Program-made: the position numbers and the translations under genes
Shown here: piece after piece, positions 33,594-43,602 of the stretch
Numbering within the stretch: position 1 is the stretch's first letter
Layout of the letters: each line of letters opens with the position of its first letter
Assembly (NCBI RefSeq): GCF_000621705.1
Contig: NZ_JHXO01000011.1
Coordinates: 62,001 to 126,000, forward strand
Direction: 5' to 3'
DNA length: 64,000 bases
Source of the DNA: Prolixibacter bellariivorans ATCC BAA-1284
GTDB taxonomy: Bacteria; Bacteroidota; Bacteroidia; Bacteroidales; Prolixibacteraceae
Notes under the pieces: model-generated
Told to the model about the DNA's origin: nothing
What the model saw: the letters and a program-made list of their open reading frames with translations, nothing else
Databases searched by the model: none

Positions 33594-35048
33594 TTAATCT
33601 CCGTTGCTGGGACTACCCAGGTGTGTCATGGCACAACGGAAACCAATATCATCGGTCGCCTTATTCTGATCCATATAACGACGAGCTCCCGGACTTAACC
33701 AGTATGGACGATCTTTCCAGCTTCCTCCTTTATAGACTCTGACATTGTCCGTAATGCGCGGTGCAAATTGTCCGGCATTTGTTTCATACATATTTTTGGA
33801 AGTACTGTCTGCTTTTGAGGTTTCCGAGTTCCAGTCTTCCGAATCTTCAATTCTAGACTGATAATCACCATCGCGGAAGTTCTTAACGTTAGCAACCGTA
33901 TCAACAATGAGTCGACCGTAGTCGTCACGCATCAGGTTGCCATCAGCATCACGTTTGTATTTTGTATAAACGTTTCCGCGGAAGGGTTGGAATTCTGCTT
34001 CATCCTGTGTCGCTGCCGGGCGATATACATCCTGAACCCATTCGTTCACATTTCCTGCCATGCAGTAGAGACCATAGTCGTTCGGCCAGAATGATGTCAC
34101 CGGGGCCGTAATGTCATACCCATCATTTAATGCACCGGCCATACCCATCATATCACCTCTTCCACGAACACTGTTGGCCATCATTTCACCACGGTATTTT
34201 TTCTGTGTATTTCGTATCTGATTTCCGTTCCACGGATAAATACGCCGGTCGGTCAACAGCTCTCCATCCGTATTTCCAACCAAACCAAGGGCAGCATATT
34301 CCCATTCAGCTTCGGTAGGAAGACGATAGTTTGGCAGAAGCAAACCATCTGATTGTTTTACATGACGGGTAGCTCCATCCTTTGAGTAATCCTTCATCGG
34401 ATTGTCGCCTTCTACACCCTGATATAAACCGTTCAGATATGATTCAGTAGTGAAAACACTTTGTCCCTTCTGAGACAAGTCATCCGTGAGGACACCTTCG
34501 TTAATGAGAATTCGTTCATTAACACGGTCGGTACGCCATTTGCAATATTGAGTTGCCTGTACCCAACTAACTCCTACTACCGGATAGTTGCTGTAAGCCG
34601 GATGACGGAAATAGTTTTCCAGGTAAGGTTCGTTATACGCCAGCTCGTCTCTCCAAACCAATGAATCGGGAAGAGCCTCGTTATACTTTTTTTTGTCATC
34701 AGGATATACCCTTTTAATCCAATATAAATATTCGCGCCAGTCAATATTTCTTACTTCCGTTTCATCCATGTAAAACGAAGCAACCGTTACCCTTCTTGGT
34801 GTGTTATTCCAATCATACATAACATCCTGCTCAACACGTCCCATTGTGAAGGTTCCTCCTTTTATGAAGACCAATCCCGGACCTGTTTCCTGATGGTATC
34901 CCGCCTGGTATTCAAAACCACCGTTATCCGGATCGTTATACGCCCAGCCTGTGGTAGAAGAAGTTCCGTTGTCTTTTCCTTTAAAAAGACTACAGGAGCC
35001 AAGTAATAAAAGACTAATCGCCAATAACGGAATTAATTTCAATCTCAT
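33594..35048 (-). CDS. gldJ: Gliding motility/type IX secretion lipoprotein GldJ
   Basis: A 484-residue outer-membrane lipoprotein with a strong lipobox (LLLLGSC, Cys19). It contains a formylglycine-generating-enzyme (SUMF1)-like fold: GLVFIKGGTFTMG near residue 60, PVVGVSWVQATQYCKWR, RLPTEAEWEYAA, YCMAGNVNEWVQD and RVYKGGSWKDRPYW. GldJ supports the type IX secretion machine and GldK in Flavobacterium; its sulfatase-modifying fold is structural, not enzymatic. Several insertions separate the motifs, as in known GldJ. The start at 35048 gives the signal peptide; an upstream ATG is less suitable. Divergent from porU, so two T9SS parts share one intergenic region. Confidence 0.9.
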   Translation of the reverse strand: MRLKLIPLLAISLLLLGSCSLFKGKDNGTSSTTGWAYNDPDNGGFEYQAGYHQETGPGLVFIKGGTFTMGRVEQDVMYDWNNTPRRVTVASFYMDETEVRNIDWREYLYWIKRVYPDDKKKYNEALPDSLVWRDELAYNEPYLENYFRHPAYSNYPVVGVSWVQATQYCKWRTDRVNERILINEGVLTDDLSQKGQSVFTTESYLNGLYQGVEGDNPMKDYSKDGATRHVKQSDGLLLPNYRLPTEAEWEYAALGLVGNTDGELLTDRRIYPWNGNQIRNTQKKYRGEMMANSVRGRGDMMGMAGALNDGYDITAPVTSFWPNDYGLYCMAGNVNEWVQDVYRPAATQDEAEFQPFRGNVYTKYKRDADGNLMRDDYGRLIVDTVANVKNFRDGDYQSRIEDSEDWNSETSKADSTSKNMYETNAGQFAPRITDNVRVYKGGSWKDRPYWLSPGARRYMDQNKATDDIGFRCAMTHLGSPSNGD

Positions 35049-35086
35049 GATGTGTATAATCGTTAATGATTTTTCCTTGGTGAACA

Positions 35087-35094
35087 CAAATATA
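35087..35094 (-). promoter_or_regulatory. Promoter -7 element before gldJ
   Basis: TATATTTG on the minus strand, 38 bp before the gldJ start, fits TAnnTTTG. No -33 match at 19-21 bp. Confidence 0.45.
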
Positions 35095-35325
35095 ACTGAA
35101 AACCCGCCTTACTTATTGTCTGTCGGGAATAACTTTTTTAAATGTCGCACGGTATCGGGACAAATATATTGTAAAATATTGCGATTAAAGAAAATTGCGT
35201 TCATTTGTCTTGTCCGAAATATTTGATTTTCCAAAAAAACGTTGATATTGTAAATGATTTTCTGTTTTTCAGTTAGTTTGGAATTCAGAGAGCAGAATAA
35301 TATCATCGGTATTTGCTCGTCCACA

Positions 35326-38300
35326 ATGTATAAATTATTCTTATTCATATCAATTTTTCTATTCAGCTGCAATATTTACGGCGAGCAGCTTGCCGTGTCA
35401 TTAGCGTGGCATAAGGTTGATAATTCAATACTTCCAGTTTTCACCGGTGCTAAATTCGATGATGTTCAACCCAAAATCCCTTTTTGGTCGGTTATGATAC
35501 CGGTTAATTCGGCAACAGTTGATGCTCAACTGGTGGTCGACCAATGGGATTCCCTTCCGGATACGCGAGCGTTAAAAGAATATGCTTTCCCCGATACATT
35601 GTTGTTTACCAGCAAGGTTTTGACCGCAGCAGGGAAGAAATTTCTTCAATTGCGATTGTCTCCTTTCGTCGGCGAATCAGGAAACGTTCGGTATGTTTCC
35701 CGTTTTCATGTAAGATACTCCGTCCTTCCGGACCTGAAGACAGCCAGTTTGGTAGGTGGTGTGGCCACTCATTCCGTATTGGCTTCCGGAACATGGAAGA
35801 AGGTGAAAGCAACCGGACAAGGGATGCATTGTATTACTTATGCTGATTTGACTAATATGGGGTTTCAGACACCGGCGAACGTGAGGATTTACGGGAACTT
35901 GGAATATATGTTAGATCGGGTGAACAGCCCGGGCTCTCCGGATGATCTGGTCCCGATTCCTTTCTATACCGGGAAAAATGCCTCGGGAGATGATTGTTTG
36001 TTCTTTTATGCACCGGGAACCGTAAAATGGACGTACGATGAGGCAACGGGGATGTATCAACATCAACTGAACTCCTTCGCTCCTGATTATTCCTTCTTTT
36101 ACCTAACGGAAAATTCCAGCGCAGCCCCTCAGGTATCAACTGATGCGATTACGGGATCAACAGCAGATACTACTATTACACAATATGATTATCATGACTT
36201 TTCGGAAAAGGAAGAGAATAACCTGATTGAATCGGGGCGGCAGTGGTTTGGTCCGGCTTTAACAGGTAGTGCTTCTCAGAGTGTTGCTTTCTCTGTGCCC
36301 AACCGGGTGGTTTCGGAGCCTGTTTCCTTTCAAATGGTGGCTGCGGCGCGAACCAAGAGCGGCTCCTCATTATCTGTTCAGGTCAACGGAACAACGCTCG
36401 CCGATTTTCAATTTAGTGCCTATCAAACATACGAAAGTGCCGACTACGCTGATCTGCAAGAGAAGCAGTTTGCGTATTCCGGTGCCGGGACACAGATAAA
36501 TGTCGTGTTACAGTCAAATGCAGGAGGAACTGATCAAACCTGGCTGGATTATATCCGGATGCAGGCCAGGGCAAATATGGTCCTTTCGGGAAATGAATTG
36601 ATTTTTCGGGATAGCCGTTCCGTGAAATTAGGACGCATAGCCCGATTCAGTCTTTCCGGTGCCAATTCGGAAACAAGGATTTGGGATGTGACTTCACCGT
36701 TGAGTCCGAAGGCAATGAAGGCGACATTAGACGGAAGTACATTGAATTTTCTTGCTTCAGTTGATAGCTTGCGTGAATTTATTGCGTTTGATCCTTCTGC
36801 CAACTTCCCAGGTGTTGAGTTTGTCGAAAATATAGCAAATCAGGATTTGCATGGCATCGATGCAGGACAAATGCTCATCATCACTCCTGAAATTTTTCTG
36901 GCGCAAGCCAATGAGTTAGCCAACTTTCACCGGCAAACAGACGGTATGCATGTTTCGGTTGTTCCGGTAGAAAAGATTTATAATGAATTTTCAGCAGGCG
37001 TAAAAGATGTAACCGCCATTCGGAATTTTATTCGAATGTGTTACCGGAAGAATTCGGGTACACCGTTGAAGTATGTGTTGCTTTTCGGAAAAGGAACCTA
37101 TGATAATATACATGAGGTGTCAGATGAAAATCCGGATTATATCCCAACCTGGCAGTCCGAGAATTCGGTAAATCCATCTTTGTCTTTTGTGTCGGACGAT
37201 TATTTTGGGTTACTCGATGATGGCGAAGGGGAGTATAACGGAGCCGTAGATGTTGGCGTAGGAAGAATTCCTTGTTTGTCGCAGGCTGAAGCAACAGCGG
37301 CCATCGATAAAATTATCCATTATGCGTCGGAGACCAGTATGGGGGAATGGCGGAATGTGTTGTGCTTTATTGCTGATGACGAGGATGGAAATTTGCATAT
37401 GCGTGATGCCGAACGGCTGGCTGATCAGGTGAACACAAATTACCCGTCATTTTACACTGATAAGATTTATTTTGATGCTTACCCGCAGGAAACAACGCCC
37501 GACGAGCGGTATCCGGAAGTGACTACTGCTATTAACGATCGTATCAAGCGGGGGGTTTTGATCATGAATTATACCGGTCATGCGAATGAGGAGGGCCTGG
37601 CTCATGAAAAAGTGTTGATGAAGCCGGATATTGACGCCTGGACGAATTACGATAAACTTCCCGTGTTTGTTACAGCTACCTGCGAATTCAGCCGGTGGGA
37701 TTATACCAATAAGCAATCGGCCGGTGAACACGTTCTTTTTAATCCAAATGGTGGTGGAGTTGCGCTTTTCTCGACTACCCGACTGGTTTATTCTTCTGCC
37801 AATTATCAGATTAATAAAAGTTTTTTCAATCATGTATTTGAGCAGGACCAGAATGGAAAAAACCTGAGAATGGGCGATGTTATCCGTTTATCGAAGATTG
37901 ATAACGGCGGGACTATTAATTCCCGGAAGTTTGCGTTACTGGGCGATCCAGCGCTGCGCCTTACCTATCCGCAATACCATGTCGCTACATTGCAAATTAA
38001 TGGGGAGCAGGCGGATGGATTGAGTGATACGATTCGTGCGTTGGATGTTATTAAGGTAAACGGACAGGTACAAGACATTAAAGGAAACAAATTGACGAAC
38101 TTTAACGGCGATCTTTATCCGATAGTTTATGATAAGCAAACGACAGAGCAGACGTTAGGAAATGCCGGGCAGACACCTTTCGATTATGTTGTTCAGAATA
38201 ATGTACTATACAAGGGGAAAGTGTCGGTTACAGGTGGTGTATTTTCCTTTTCGTTTGTCGTGCCAAAGGATATTAATTACCGTGTGGATAAAGGTATGAT

Positions 38301-39042
38301 ACGTTATTATGCAACGGATGGAAAGGTTGATGGGCAAGGATATTATAATCAATTTGATATTGGTGGAGCCTCATCTGGCTCGACAAACGATGTAACAGGA
38401 CCAGATATTCAGATTTATTTGGATAATGAGAATTTCCGTTCGGGCGATGAAACTGGAAAGAATCCGTTGCTGTTAGTTTCCCTGGCTGATGAAACCGGCA
38501 TTAACACTTCCGGAACGGGTATTGGGCATGATTTAACCGCTACACTTGATGGCAATGAGCAGAATTTAATTGTACTCAACGATTTGTTTCAGGCCGATCT
38601 GAATTCTTATAACAGCGGAACCGTTAATTACCAGTTTAATAATCTGTCAGACGGTATTCATACCTTGAAGATTAAGGCCTGGGATGTATTGAATAATTCT
38701 TCTGAGAAGGAGGTGGAGTTTAAGGTGAATACAGGACTAAAGATAAGCCGTGTCTATAATTATCCGAATCCGGTTACGGACGAAACGCACTTTGTTTTTG
38801 AACATAACCAATACGGTGAACTGTTTGATGTTACCATTTCTATTTACGATTTGCAGGGACGTTTGGTCGACCGAATGGATAAATCTGTTCTATCCGATGG
38901 ATTGTCGAGTAATTCGGTTACATGGAATCCTGCCTCGCGCGGTATCTACTTGCCAAAGGGAATATACGTTTATCGGATTACTGCCACATCAAGCGAGGGT
39001 TTTTCTGCTTCTGGAAGTGGACGAATGTTGATATTGCATTAG
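35326..39042 (+). CDS. porU: Type IX secretion sortase PorU
   Basis: A 1238-residue gingipain-like (C25) protein with a signal peptide (to about residue 18). PorU cuts the C-terminal signal from T9SS cargo at the outer-membrane surface and attaches cargo to lipopolysaccharide. The catalytic pair is visible: His752 in NYTGHANEEGLAHE and Cys786 in VTATCEFSRWDY. The long N-terminal beta region (1-560) is normal for the family. The last ~90 residues (from YNYPNPVTDETHFVF to the end) resemble a type A C-terminal signal, which PorU itself keeps. The start was chosen at the ATG giving a signal peptide, 72 bp inside the open frame. porV follows 113 bp later. Confidence 0.93.
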   Translation: MYKLFLFISIFLFSCNIYGEQLAVSLAWHKVDNSILPVFTGAKFDDVQPKIPFWSVMIPVNSATVDAQLVVDQWDSLPDTRALKEYAFPDTLLFTSKVLTAAGKKFLQLRLSPFVGESGNVRYVSRFHVRYSVLPDLKTASLVGGVATHSVLASGTWKKVKATGQGMHCITYADLTNMGFQTPANVRIYGNLEYMLDRVNSPGSPDDLVPIPFYTGKNASGDDCLFFYAPGTVKWTYDEATGMYQHQLNSFAPDYSFFYLTENSSAAPQVSTDAITGSTADTTITQYDYHDFSEKEENNLIESGRQWFGPALTGSASQSVAFSVPNRVVSEPVSFQMVAAARTKSGSSLSVQVNGTTLADFQFSAYQTYESADYADLQEKQFAYSGAGTQINVVLQSNAGGTDQTWLDYIRMQARANMVLSGNELIFRDSRSVKLGRIARFSLSGANSETRIWDVTSPLSPKAMKATLDGSTLNFLASVDSLREFIAFDPSANFPGVEFVENIANQDLHGIDAGQMLIITPEIFLAQANELANFHRQTDGMHVSVVPVEKIYNEFSAGVKDVTAIRNFIRMCYRKNSGTPLKYVLLFGKGTYDNIHEVSDENPDYIPTWQSENSVNPSLSFVSDDYFGLLDDGEGEYNGAVDVGVGRIPCLSQAEATAAIDKIIHYASETSMGEWRNVLCFIADDEDGNLHMRDAERLADQVNTNYPSFYTDKIYFDAYPQETTPDERYPEVTTAINDRIKRGVLIMNYTGHANEEGLAHEKVLMKPDIDAWTNYDKLPVFVTATCEFSRWDYTNKQSAGEHVLFNPNGGGVALFSTTRLVYSSANYQINKSFFNHVFEQDQNGKNLRMGDVIRLSKIDNGGTINSRKFALLGDPALRLTYPQYHVATLQINGEQADGLSDTIRALDVIKVNGQVQDIKGNKLTNFNGDLYPIVYDKQTTEQTLGNAGQTPFDYVVQNNVLYKGKVSVTGGVFSFSFVVPKDINYRVDKGMIRYYATDGKVDGQGYYNQFDIGGASSGSTNDVTGPDIQIYLDNENFRSGDETGKNPLLLVSLADETGINTSGTGIGHDLTATLDGNEQNLIVLNDLFQADLNSYNSGTVNYQFNNLSDGIHTLKIKAWDVLNNSSEKEVEFKVNTGLKISRVYNYPNPVTDETHFVFEHNQYGELFDVTISIYDLQGRLVDRMDKSVLSDGLSSNSVTWNPASRGIYLPKGIYVYRITATSSEGFSASGSGRMLILH

Positions 39043-39078
39043 AAACATACGTCTGAAGATAATTTTTTATTATGAAAA

Positions 39079-39103
39079 GCGTTCCTGTATAGGAATGCAT
39101 TTT
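39079..39103 (+). terminator. Weak hairpin after porU
   Basis: An 8-bp stem (GCGTTCCT / AGGAATGC, one G-U) with a GTAT loop is followed by ATTTTG. It may partly terminate porU transcripts before porV. Confidence 0.35.
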
Positions 39104-39116
39104 GAAAACAAAAGCT

Positions 39117-39124
39117 TATTTTTG
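39117..39124 (+). promoter_or_regulatory. Promoter -7 element before porV
   Basis: TATTTTTG fits TAnnTTTG, 31 bp before the porV start. Expected -33 position lacks a clear TTTG. Confidence 0.4.
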
Positions 39125-39155
39125 TGGACATTAATGTTTTTATTTTACCATATCT

Positions 39156-40343
39156 ATGAGAAAACTGCTTGTTAGCCTAATTGCCATTGTCTCGTTGCTG
39201 CAAACAGCGAAAGTATTTGCCCAGGAAACTATTACCGGACAGGATGTAAAGGCAAATCCGATTACTACGGCTGTACCTTTCCTGACCATTGCACCCGATT
39301 CAAGACATGGAGCGATGGGGGATGCCGGTGTGGCTACATCTCCGGACGTGAATTCTCAGCACTGGAACGCATCGCAATATGCATTCATGGAAAGCTCATT
39401 CGGAATCGGGGTTTCCTATACGCCGTGGCTTCGGGATTTGGCTGATGACATTAACCTGGCCTATGTTGCTGGTTACTATCGTCTCGACAACCAGCAAACA
39501 GTCAGCGCTTCACTGCGGTATTTCTCACTGGGTAGCATTCAGCTAACCGATGTACAGGGACAACCGATGGGGAGTCAGAATCCGAATGAATTTGCTTTCG
39601 ATGCGGGTTATTCAAGAAAGCTTTCGGATAATTGGTCCGGTGGTGTTGTATTGAGGTATATCCGGTCAGATCTTTCCGGTGGAGTGGGCGATGAAACCTA
39701 TTCGCCGGGCAATGCTTTTGCAACCGATGTTTCATTCTATTATCATTCGGCATGGAAAGACAGTCGTCAGCGACGGGAGATTTCTGCCGGTATTGATATT
39801 TCCAATGTTGGCTCTAGGATTTCTTACGATCAGGGCGAAACAAAAGAGTTTCTTCCCGCCAATCTTCGTTTGGGAACAGCTTTCTCCATGGATTTGGATG
39901 AGTACAATTCGCTGACACTAACCGCAGATATCAATAAATTGTTGGTGCCGACTCCGGTTGATACTGTTTCCACAACCGATTCGGGAAATGGTACCATCAT
40001 TGTTACTCCTGGTTATGGTTCTGATAAATCGGCGATAAGCGCTGTATTCTCCTCGTTTGGTGATGCTCCCGGTGGATTTAAGGAAGAGCTGCAGGAGGTG
40101 ATGGTGTCACTTGGAGCAGAGTATTGGTATAATAAGCAGTTTGCTTTGCGTGCCGGATATTTTTATGAGAATCAGAATAAGGGTAACCGAAAATATTTTA
40201 CAGCTGGTGCTGGTTTGAAAATGAATGTGTTTGCTTTGGATTTTTCCTATCTTCTTCCAGTTGAGCGAAACAATCCGCTGCAAAATACGTTACGTTTCAC
40301 ATTGTCATTCGATTTGGATGCATTTCAAAAAATTCGGCGTTAG
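39156..40343 (+). CDS. porV: Type IX secretion outer-membrane protein PorV (LptO)
   Basis: A 395-residue FadL-like outer-membrane barrel with a signal peptide ending KVFAQ. The segment after it, AVPFLTIAPDSRHGAMGDAG, is the PorV hallmark, followed by VATSPDVNSQHWNASQYAF. The end LRFTLSFDLDAFQKIRR lacks a terminal aromatic but fits the family. PorV shuttles T9SS cargo from the translocon to PorU. Directly downstream of porU and 3 bp before ispF, which puts an isoprenoid gene in the same transcript. Confidence 0.94.
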   Translation: MRKLLVSLIAIVSLLQTAKVFAQETITGQDVKANPITTAVPFLTIAPDSRHGAMGDAGVATSPDVNSQHWNASQYAFMESSFGIGVSYTPWLRDLADDINLAYVAGYYRLDNQQTVSASLRYFSLGSIQLTDVQGQPMGSQNPNEFAFDAGYSRKLSDNWSGGVVLRYIRSDLSGGVGDETYSPGNAFATDVSFYYHSAWKDSRQRREISAGIDISNVGSRISYDQGETKEFLPANLRLGTAFSMDLDEYNSLTLTADINKLLVPTPVDTVSTTDSGNGTIIVTPGYGSDKSAISAVFSSFGDAPGGFKEELQEVMVSLGAEYWYNKQFALRAGYFYENQNKGNRKYFTAGAGLKMNVFALDFSYLLPVERNNPLQNTLRFTLSFDLDAFQKIRR

Positions 40344-40346
40344 TTT

Positions 40347-40832
40347 ATGGCTTATCGTGTGGGACTAGGCTACGATGTTCATCGGCTAGCCGAAGGTGAG
40401 GAGTTGTGGCTTGGCGGAGTTCGGATTCCTCATTACAAAGGAACAGTGGCACATTCCGATGGTGATGTTTTGTTGCATGCCATTAGTGACGCCATGTTGG
40501 GAGCTGCACGTTTGCGTGATATTGGTTTTCATTTTCCCGATACATCGGAAGAATTTAAAAATGCTGACAGCAAAATGCTTATGGCAGAAGCATACCGGCT
40601 GGTCAGGGAAAAGGGTTACCAAATTGTCAATATCGATTCAACCATTGCTGCACAGAAGCCGAAGTTAATGCCTTTCATCACGATGATGGAACAAAAGATT
40701 GCAGAGGTATTGGAAATTGATGAAGAAAGTGTGGCCGTAAAAGCCACAACTACTGAAGGACTTGGTCCGGAGGGGCGAGAAGAGAGCATTTCGGTACAAG
40801 CTGTTGTGTTGTTACAAAAACAAATATCATAA
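40347..40832 (+). CDS. ispF: 2-C-methyl-D-erythritol 2,4-cyclodiphosphate synthase
   Basis: A 161-residue trimeric zinc enzyme of the non-mevalonate isoprenoid pathway. The signature is complete: YDVHRL (Asp and His zinc ligands near residues 9-11), VAHSDGDVLLHAISDAMLGA (third ligand His and substrate site), and the C-terminal KATTTEGLGPEGREE. It supplies isoprenoids such as undecaprenyl phosphate and quinones. It begins 3 bp after porV and is probably co-transcribed; no functional link beyond envelope biosynthesis is evident. Confidence 0.95.
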   Translation: MAYRVGLGYDVHRLAEGEELWLGGVRIPHYKGTVAHSDGDVLLHAISDAMLGAARLRDIGFHFPDTSEEFKNADSKMLMAEAYRLVREKGYQIVNIDSTIAAQKPKLMPFITMMEQKIAEVLEIDEESVAVKATTTEGLGPEGREESISVQAVVLLQKQIS

Positions 40833-40874
40833 ACGCGGGAACAACGATGTTTCCGTTTAGCATTTAACGATCTT

Positions 40875-41183
40875 ATGCATTTTGAAGAGTTGGTAGAAAC
40901 CGAAGCACTGGTATTATTGTATTTTACCGGCCCCAATTGCTCGGTTTGTCATGTACTGAGGCCCAAAGTTGAGGCATTGGTGCAGAGTGAATTCCCGAAA
41001 GTAGCTTTTCGGGCCGTGAGTGTGGATCAGGAACCTGAATTGGCTGCGTCTTTTTCAGTCTTTACGGTTCCAACAGTAATCTTCTTTGCCGAGGGAAAAG
41101 AAACTTTCAGAAAGGTTCGTGCCTTTTCTCTTGATGAACTACAAGGCGATATGTCCAGAATTTACAGGTTCTTTGAGGATTAA
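40875..41183 (+). CDS. Thioredoxin-like protein
   Basis: A 102-residue cytoplasmic thioredoxin-fold protein. The redox motif is CSVC (Cys22, Cys25) after YFTGPN, in place of the usual WCGPC, and the cis-Pro turn is FTVPT. There is no signal peptide. The changed active site suggests a redox potential or partner different from the housekeeping thioredoxin at 31823. It follows ispF by 42 bp and may be the last gene of the porV-ispF transcript. Confidence 0.8.
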   Translation: MHFEELVETEALVLLYFTGPNCSVCHVLRPKVEALVQSEFPKVAFRAVSVDQEPELAASFSVFTVPTVIFFAEGKETFRKVRAFSLDELQGDMSRIYRFFED

Positions 41184-41313
41184 TAACCGGTAAATATGGT
41201 GTTACATATTGAATCTTATTTTAATTAATGTTTTTTTATCTCAGTAATTTTTTTTAATTTGTTTATCTAAACCCAAAGTTCTGTTACCAATTTTAAAACC
41301 TTCTTAACCAACC

Positions 41314-43548
41314 GTGCCCAGAGGTAAGTTAGTTTATATAACCCTATTGTTGGGATTGGTCTGTATACCCCTAATTTTAAGCGCCAAACCCAACGTTGAA
41401 GAAGTCGACAGTCTCGTGCAAAAGCTTTCTTCCGTTTCGGAGAAAAATAAAGCAGAGCTGCTCAACCAGATTTCTTTTGCCTACCTCTATATTGATGCCA
41501 AGAAAGCCCAAAATTATGCTGAGCAAGCCCTTGAACTGGCTATTAAACGGAAGGACCGTAAAGAGGAAGGAACCGCTTATGTGGCAATGGGGAGTAATTA
41601 TTTTCTGCGGGGGGAGTATGAAGCCTGCCTGCCACTCTTAAAACAAGGGTTGCTGATTGGAAAAGATTTAAATGACCGGAAACTAATTACTAACTCACTC
41701 AATTCGCTCGGCTCCTACTACAACAAAATAGGCGATTTCAAGAAAGCACTGGATGCCTACGAAGAGGCTTTGACTTATTTGAAGTCTCCCAAGGACGATA
41801 TTGAGATTGCTACGATTGACTCGAACCTGGCCGGATTGTATTCTACGTCCGGCAATTATGTTAAGGCAATGGAGTTGTTTATGCGCGCTTTAACCATTTT
41901 TGAAAAGAAAGGCTCAAAAGAAGAGGTGGCACGCATTAAAAATAATATTGCAGTAGCATACCACGATTGGGGCAACCTCGATAAAGCGCTTAAATATTAT
42001 AATGAGGCACTTGACGTGTATCGTGACTTGAATCAACTTTCCAACGAAGCTATTCCATTAAATAATATCGGTGAAATTTACAAGGATCGCGGTGAATACG
42101 AGAAAGCGATTGACTACTACCGTCAGTGTTATGGTATCGGTATTATGCTTGATAACAGGCAGTACGAAAGTATTGGTATTTTGGGGATGGGCGAGGCTTT
42201 GATTAAGCTCAACCGGATTGACGAAGGTGAGGCGAAGATTCTCGAAGCGAAAGCAAAATTCGAGAGTATGAATTATGTGGAAGGACTGGCGCATGTATAC
42301 TACAATATGGGATTGATTGCCGACGCAAGAAAGCAATCGGACCAAGCCATGGCAGACTTCGAAAAGAGTATCGACTATGCTAAGAAGCTGCATATTATTG
42401 ATTTACTGGAAAAGAATTACGCTGCATTGTCCCGGTTGGTAGCAATAACTGGTGATTATCGTCGTGCTTTCGAGTTGTACAATACTTATTCAACGATTCG
42501 TGATTCAGCTTTCAATGAGAGTAAAGCCAAATTGATTACGGAAATTCAAAGCCGGTATGAACTGGAGCAGAAGCAAAATGAGATTGAAATCCTGACCCGA
42601 GACAATGCGATTAAGGATTTGGAGTTGGGTAGAAAACGGATTCGTTTCAATATCATGCTTGGAATCATTTTGGTTCTGGCTGTTTTTTCTGCACTGGTCG
42701 CTACGCTTTATACCACTAAACGCAAATCCAATCTCTTACTGGAGTCCAGTAATGAGCAAATTCTCCAGCAAAAGGATGAACTGGAAAAACTCAATACCAC
42801 AAAAGACAAGTTATTGTCAATCATTGGCCACGACTTGCGTGGTTCGATAGGTGCTTCCAAGAGTATGCTTCATCAACTGATTAAGGAACCCGATGTTTTT
42901 CCTCCGGAAGAGCAGGAGCAAATCAAAGAAGAATTGTACCGGCTTTCGGAGAATACTTATGAATTGCTGGAAAACCTGCTTTCGTGGGCAAAAAGTCAAC
43001 GTGGACTCAAAATCTTTAAAGATGCCAATTCTATTCGTCGGTTAGTTGATTCAAATATTGAGCAGCAGCGTTTCTTTACTGACAAGAAGAATATTGAACT
43101 GACTTCGCAACTGACTGAAGACTGCATGGTATACTGCGACAGGAATATGATTAATATGGTTATTCGCAACCTGTTGACGAATGCCACCAAGTTTACACCC
43201 GAAAAAGGTAAAATCACGGTATTTGGCCATCGCGCCGGAAACAACTATCGCGTTTCGATTAAAGATAATGGAGTAGGTATTCCTGCCGAAAATATTTCCC
43301 GCATTTTCGATTCCCGTGAATTCTTTACAACCTATGGTACAAATAGTGAAAAAGGTTCCGGTCTTGGTTTGATTCTCTGTAAAGAATTTGTTGAGAAGAA
43401 TGGTGGCGAAATCAGTGTTGAATCTGATTTGGGACGTGGTACCACATTCTCATTTACCTTGGTTGTTGCCACCGGAGTTAACAGCTCCAGTATGGAAATG
43501 AACCAGGAAAACGGAAAAGGAACGCCTGGTAATTCTTCCATCGGATAA
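41314..43548 (+). CDS. TPR-repeat sensor histidine kinase
   Basis: A 744-residue hybrid-topology kinase starting with GTG; a hydrophobic signal-like segment covers residues 6-24. Periplasmic tetratricopeptide repeats span ~60-380 (for example NSLGSYYNKIGDFKKALDAY), then a coiled segment, one transmembrane helix (~442-466) and a cytoplasmic kinase. The phosphoacceptor is His506 in IIGHDLRGSIG. The ATPase motifs are NLLTNATKFTP (N), DNGVGIP (G1) and GSGLGL (G2). No response regulator is adjacent, so it is an orphan kinase. Such TPR kinases are frequent in Bacteroidota; the signal sensed is unknown. Confidence 0.85.
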   Translation: MPRGKLVYITLLLGLVCIPLILSAKPNVEEVDSLVQKLSSVSEKNKAELLNQISFAYLYIDAKKAQNYAEQALELAIKRKDRKEEGTAYVAMGSNYFLRGEYEACLPLLKQGLLIGKDLNDRKLITNSLNSLGSYYNKIGDFKKALDAYEEALTYLKSPKDDIEIATIDSNLAGLYSTSGNYVKAMELFMRALTIFEKKGSKEEVARIKNNIAVAYHDWGNLDKALKYYNEALDVYRDLNQLSNEAIPLNNIGEIYKDRGEYEKAIDYYRQCYGIGIMLDNRQYESIGILGMGEALIKLNRIDEGEAKILEAKAKFESMNYVEGLAHVYYNMGLIADARKQSDQAMADFEKSIDYAKKLHIIDLLEKNYAALSRLVAITGDYRRAFELYNTYSTIRDSAFNESKAKLITEIQSRYELEQKQNEIEILTRDNAIKDLELGRKRIRFNIMLGIILVLAVFSALVATLYTTKRKSNLLLESSNEQILQQKDELEKLNTTKDKLLSIIGHDLRGSIGASKSMLHQLIKEPDVFPPEEQEQIKEELYRLSENTYELLENLLSWAKSQRGLKIFKDANSIRRLVDSNIEQQRFFTDKKNIELTSQLTEDCMVYCDRNMINMVIRNLLTNATKFTPEKGKITVFGHRAGNNYRVSIKDNGVGIPAENISRIFDSREFFTTYGTNSEKGSGLGLILCKEFVEKNGGEISVESDLGRGTTFSFTLVVATGVNSSSMEMNQENGKGTPGNSSIG

Positions 43549-43550
43549 AA

Positions 43551-43576
43551 AAAGTGCCCGGATTTTCATCCGGACA
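43551..43576 (-). terminator. Terminator between the kinase and hutU
   Basis: CCGGAT / ATCCGG stem with a TTTC loop, flanked by partial pairing. On the minus strand it runs into CACTTTTTTTA, so it serves hutU; it may also end the kinase transcript. Confidence 0.65.
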
Positions 43577-43602
43577 GCTCTTTCCTATGAATTTTATTCC
43601 CG

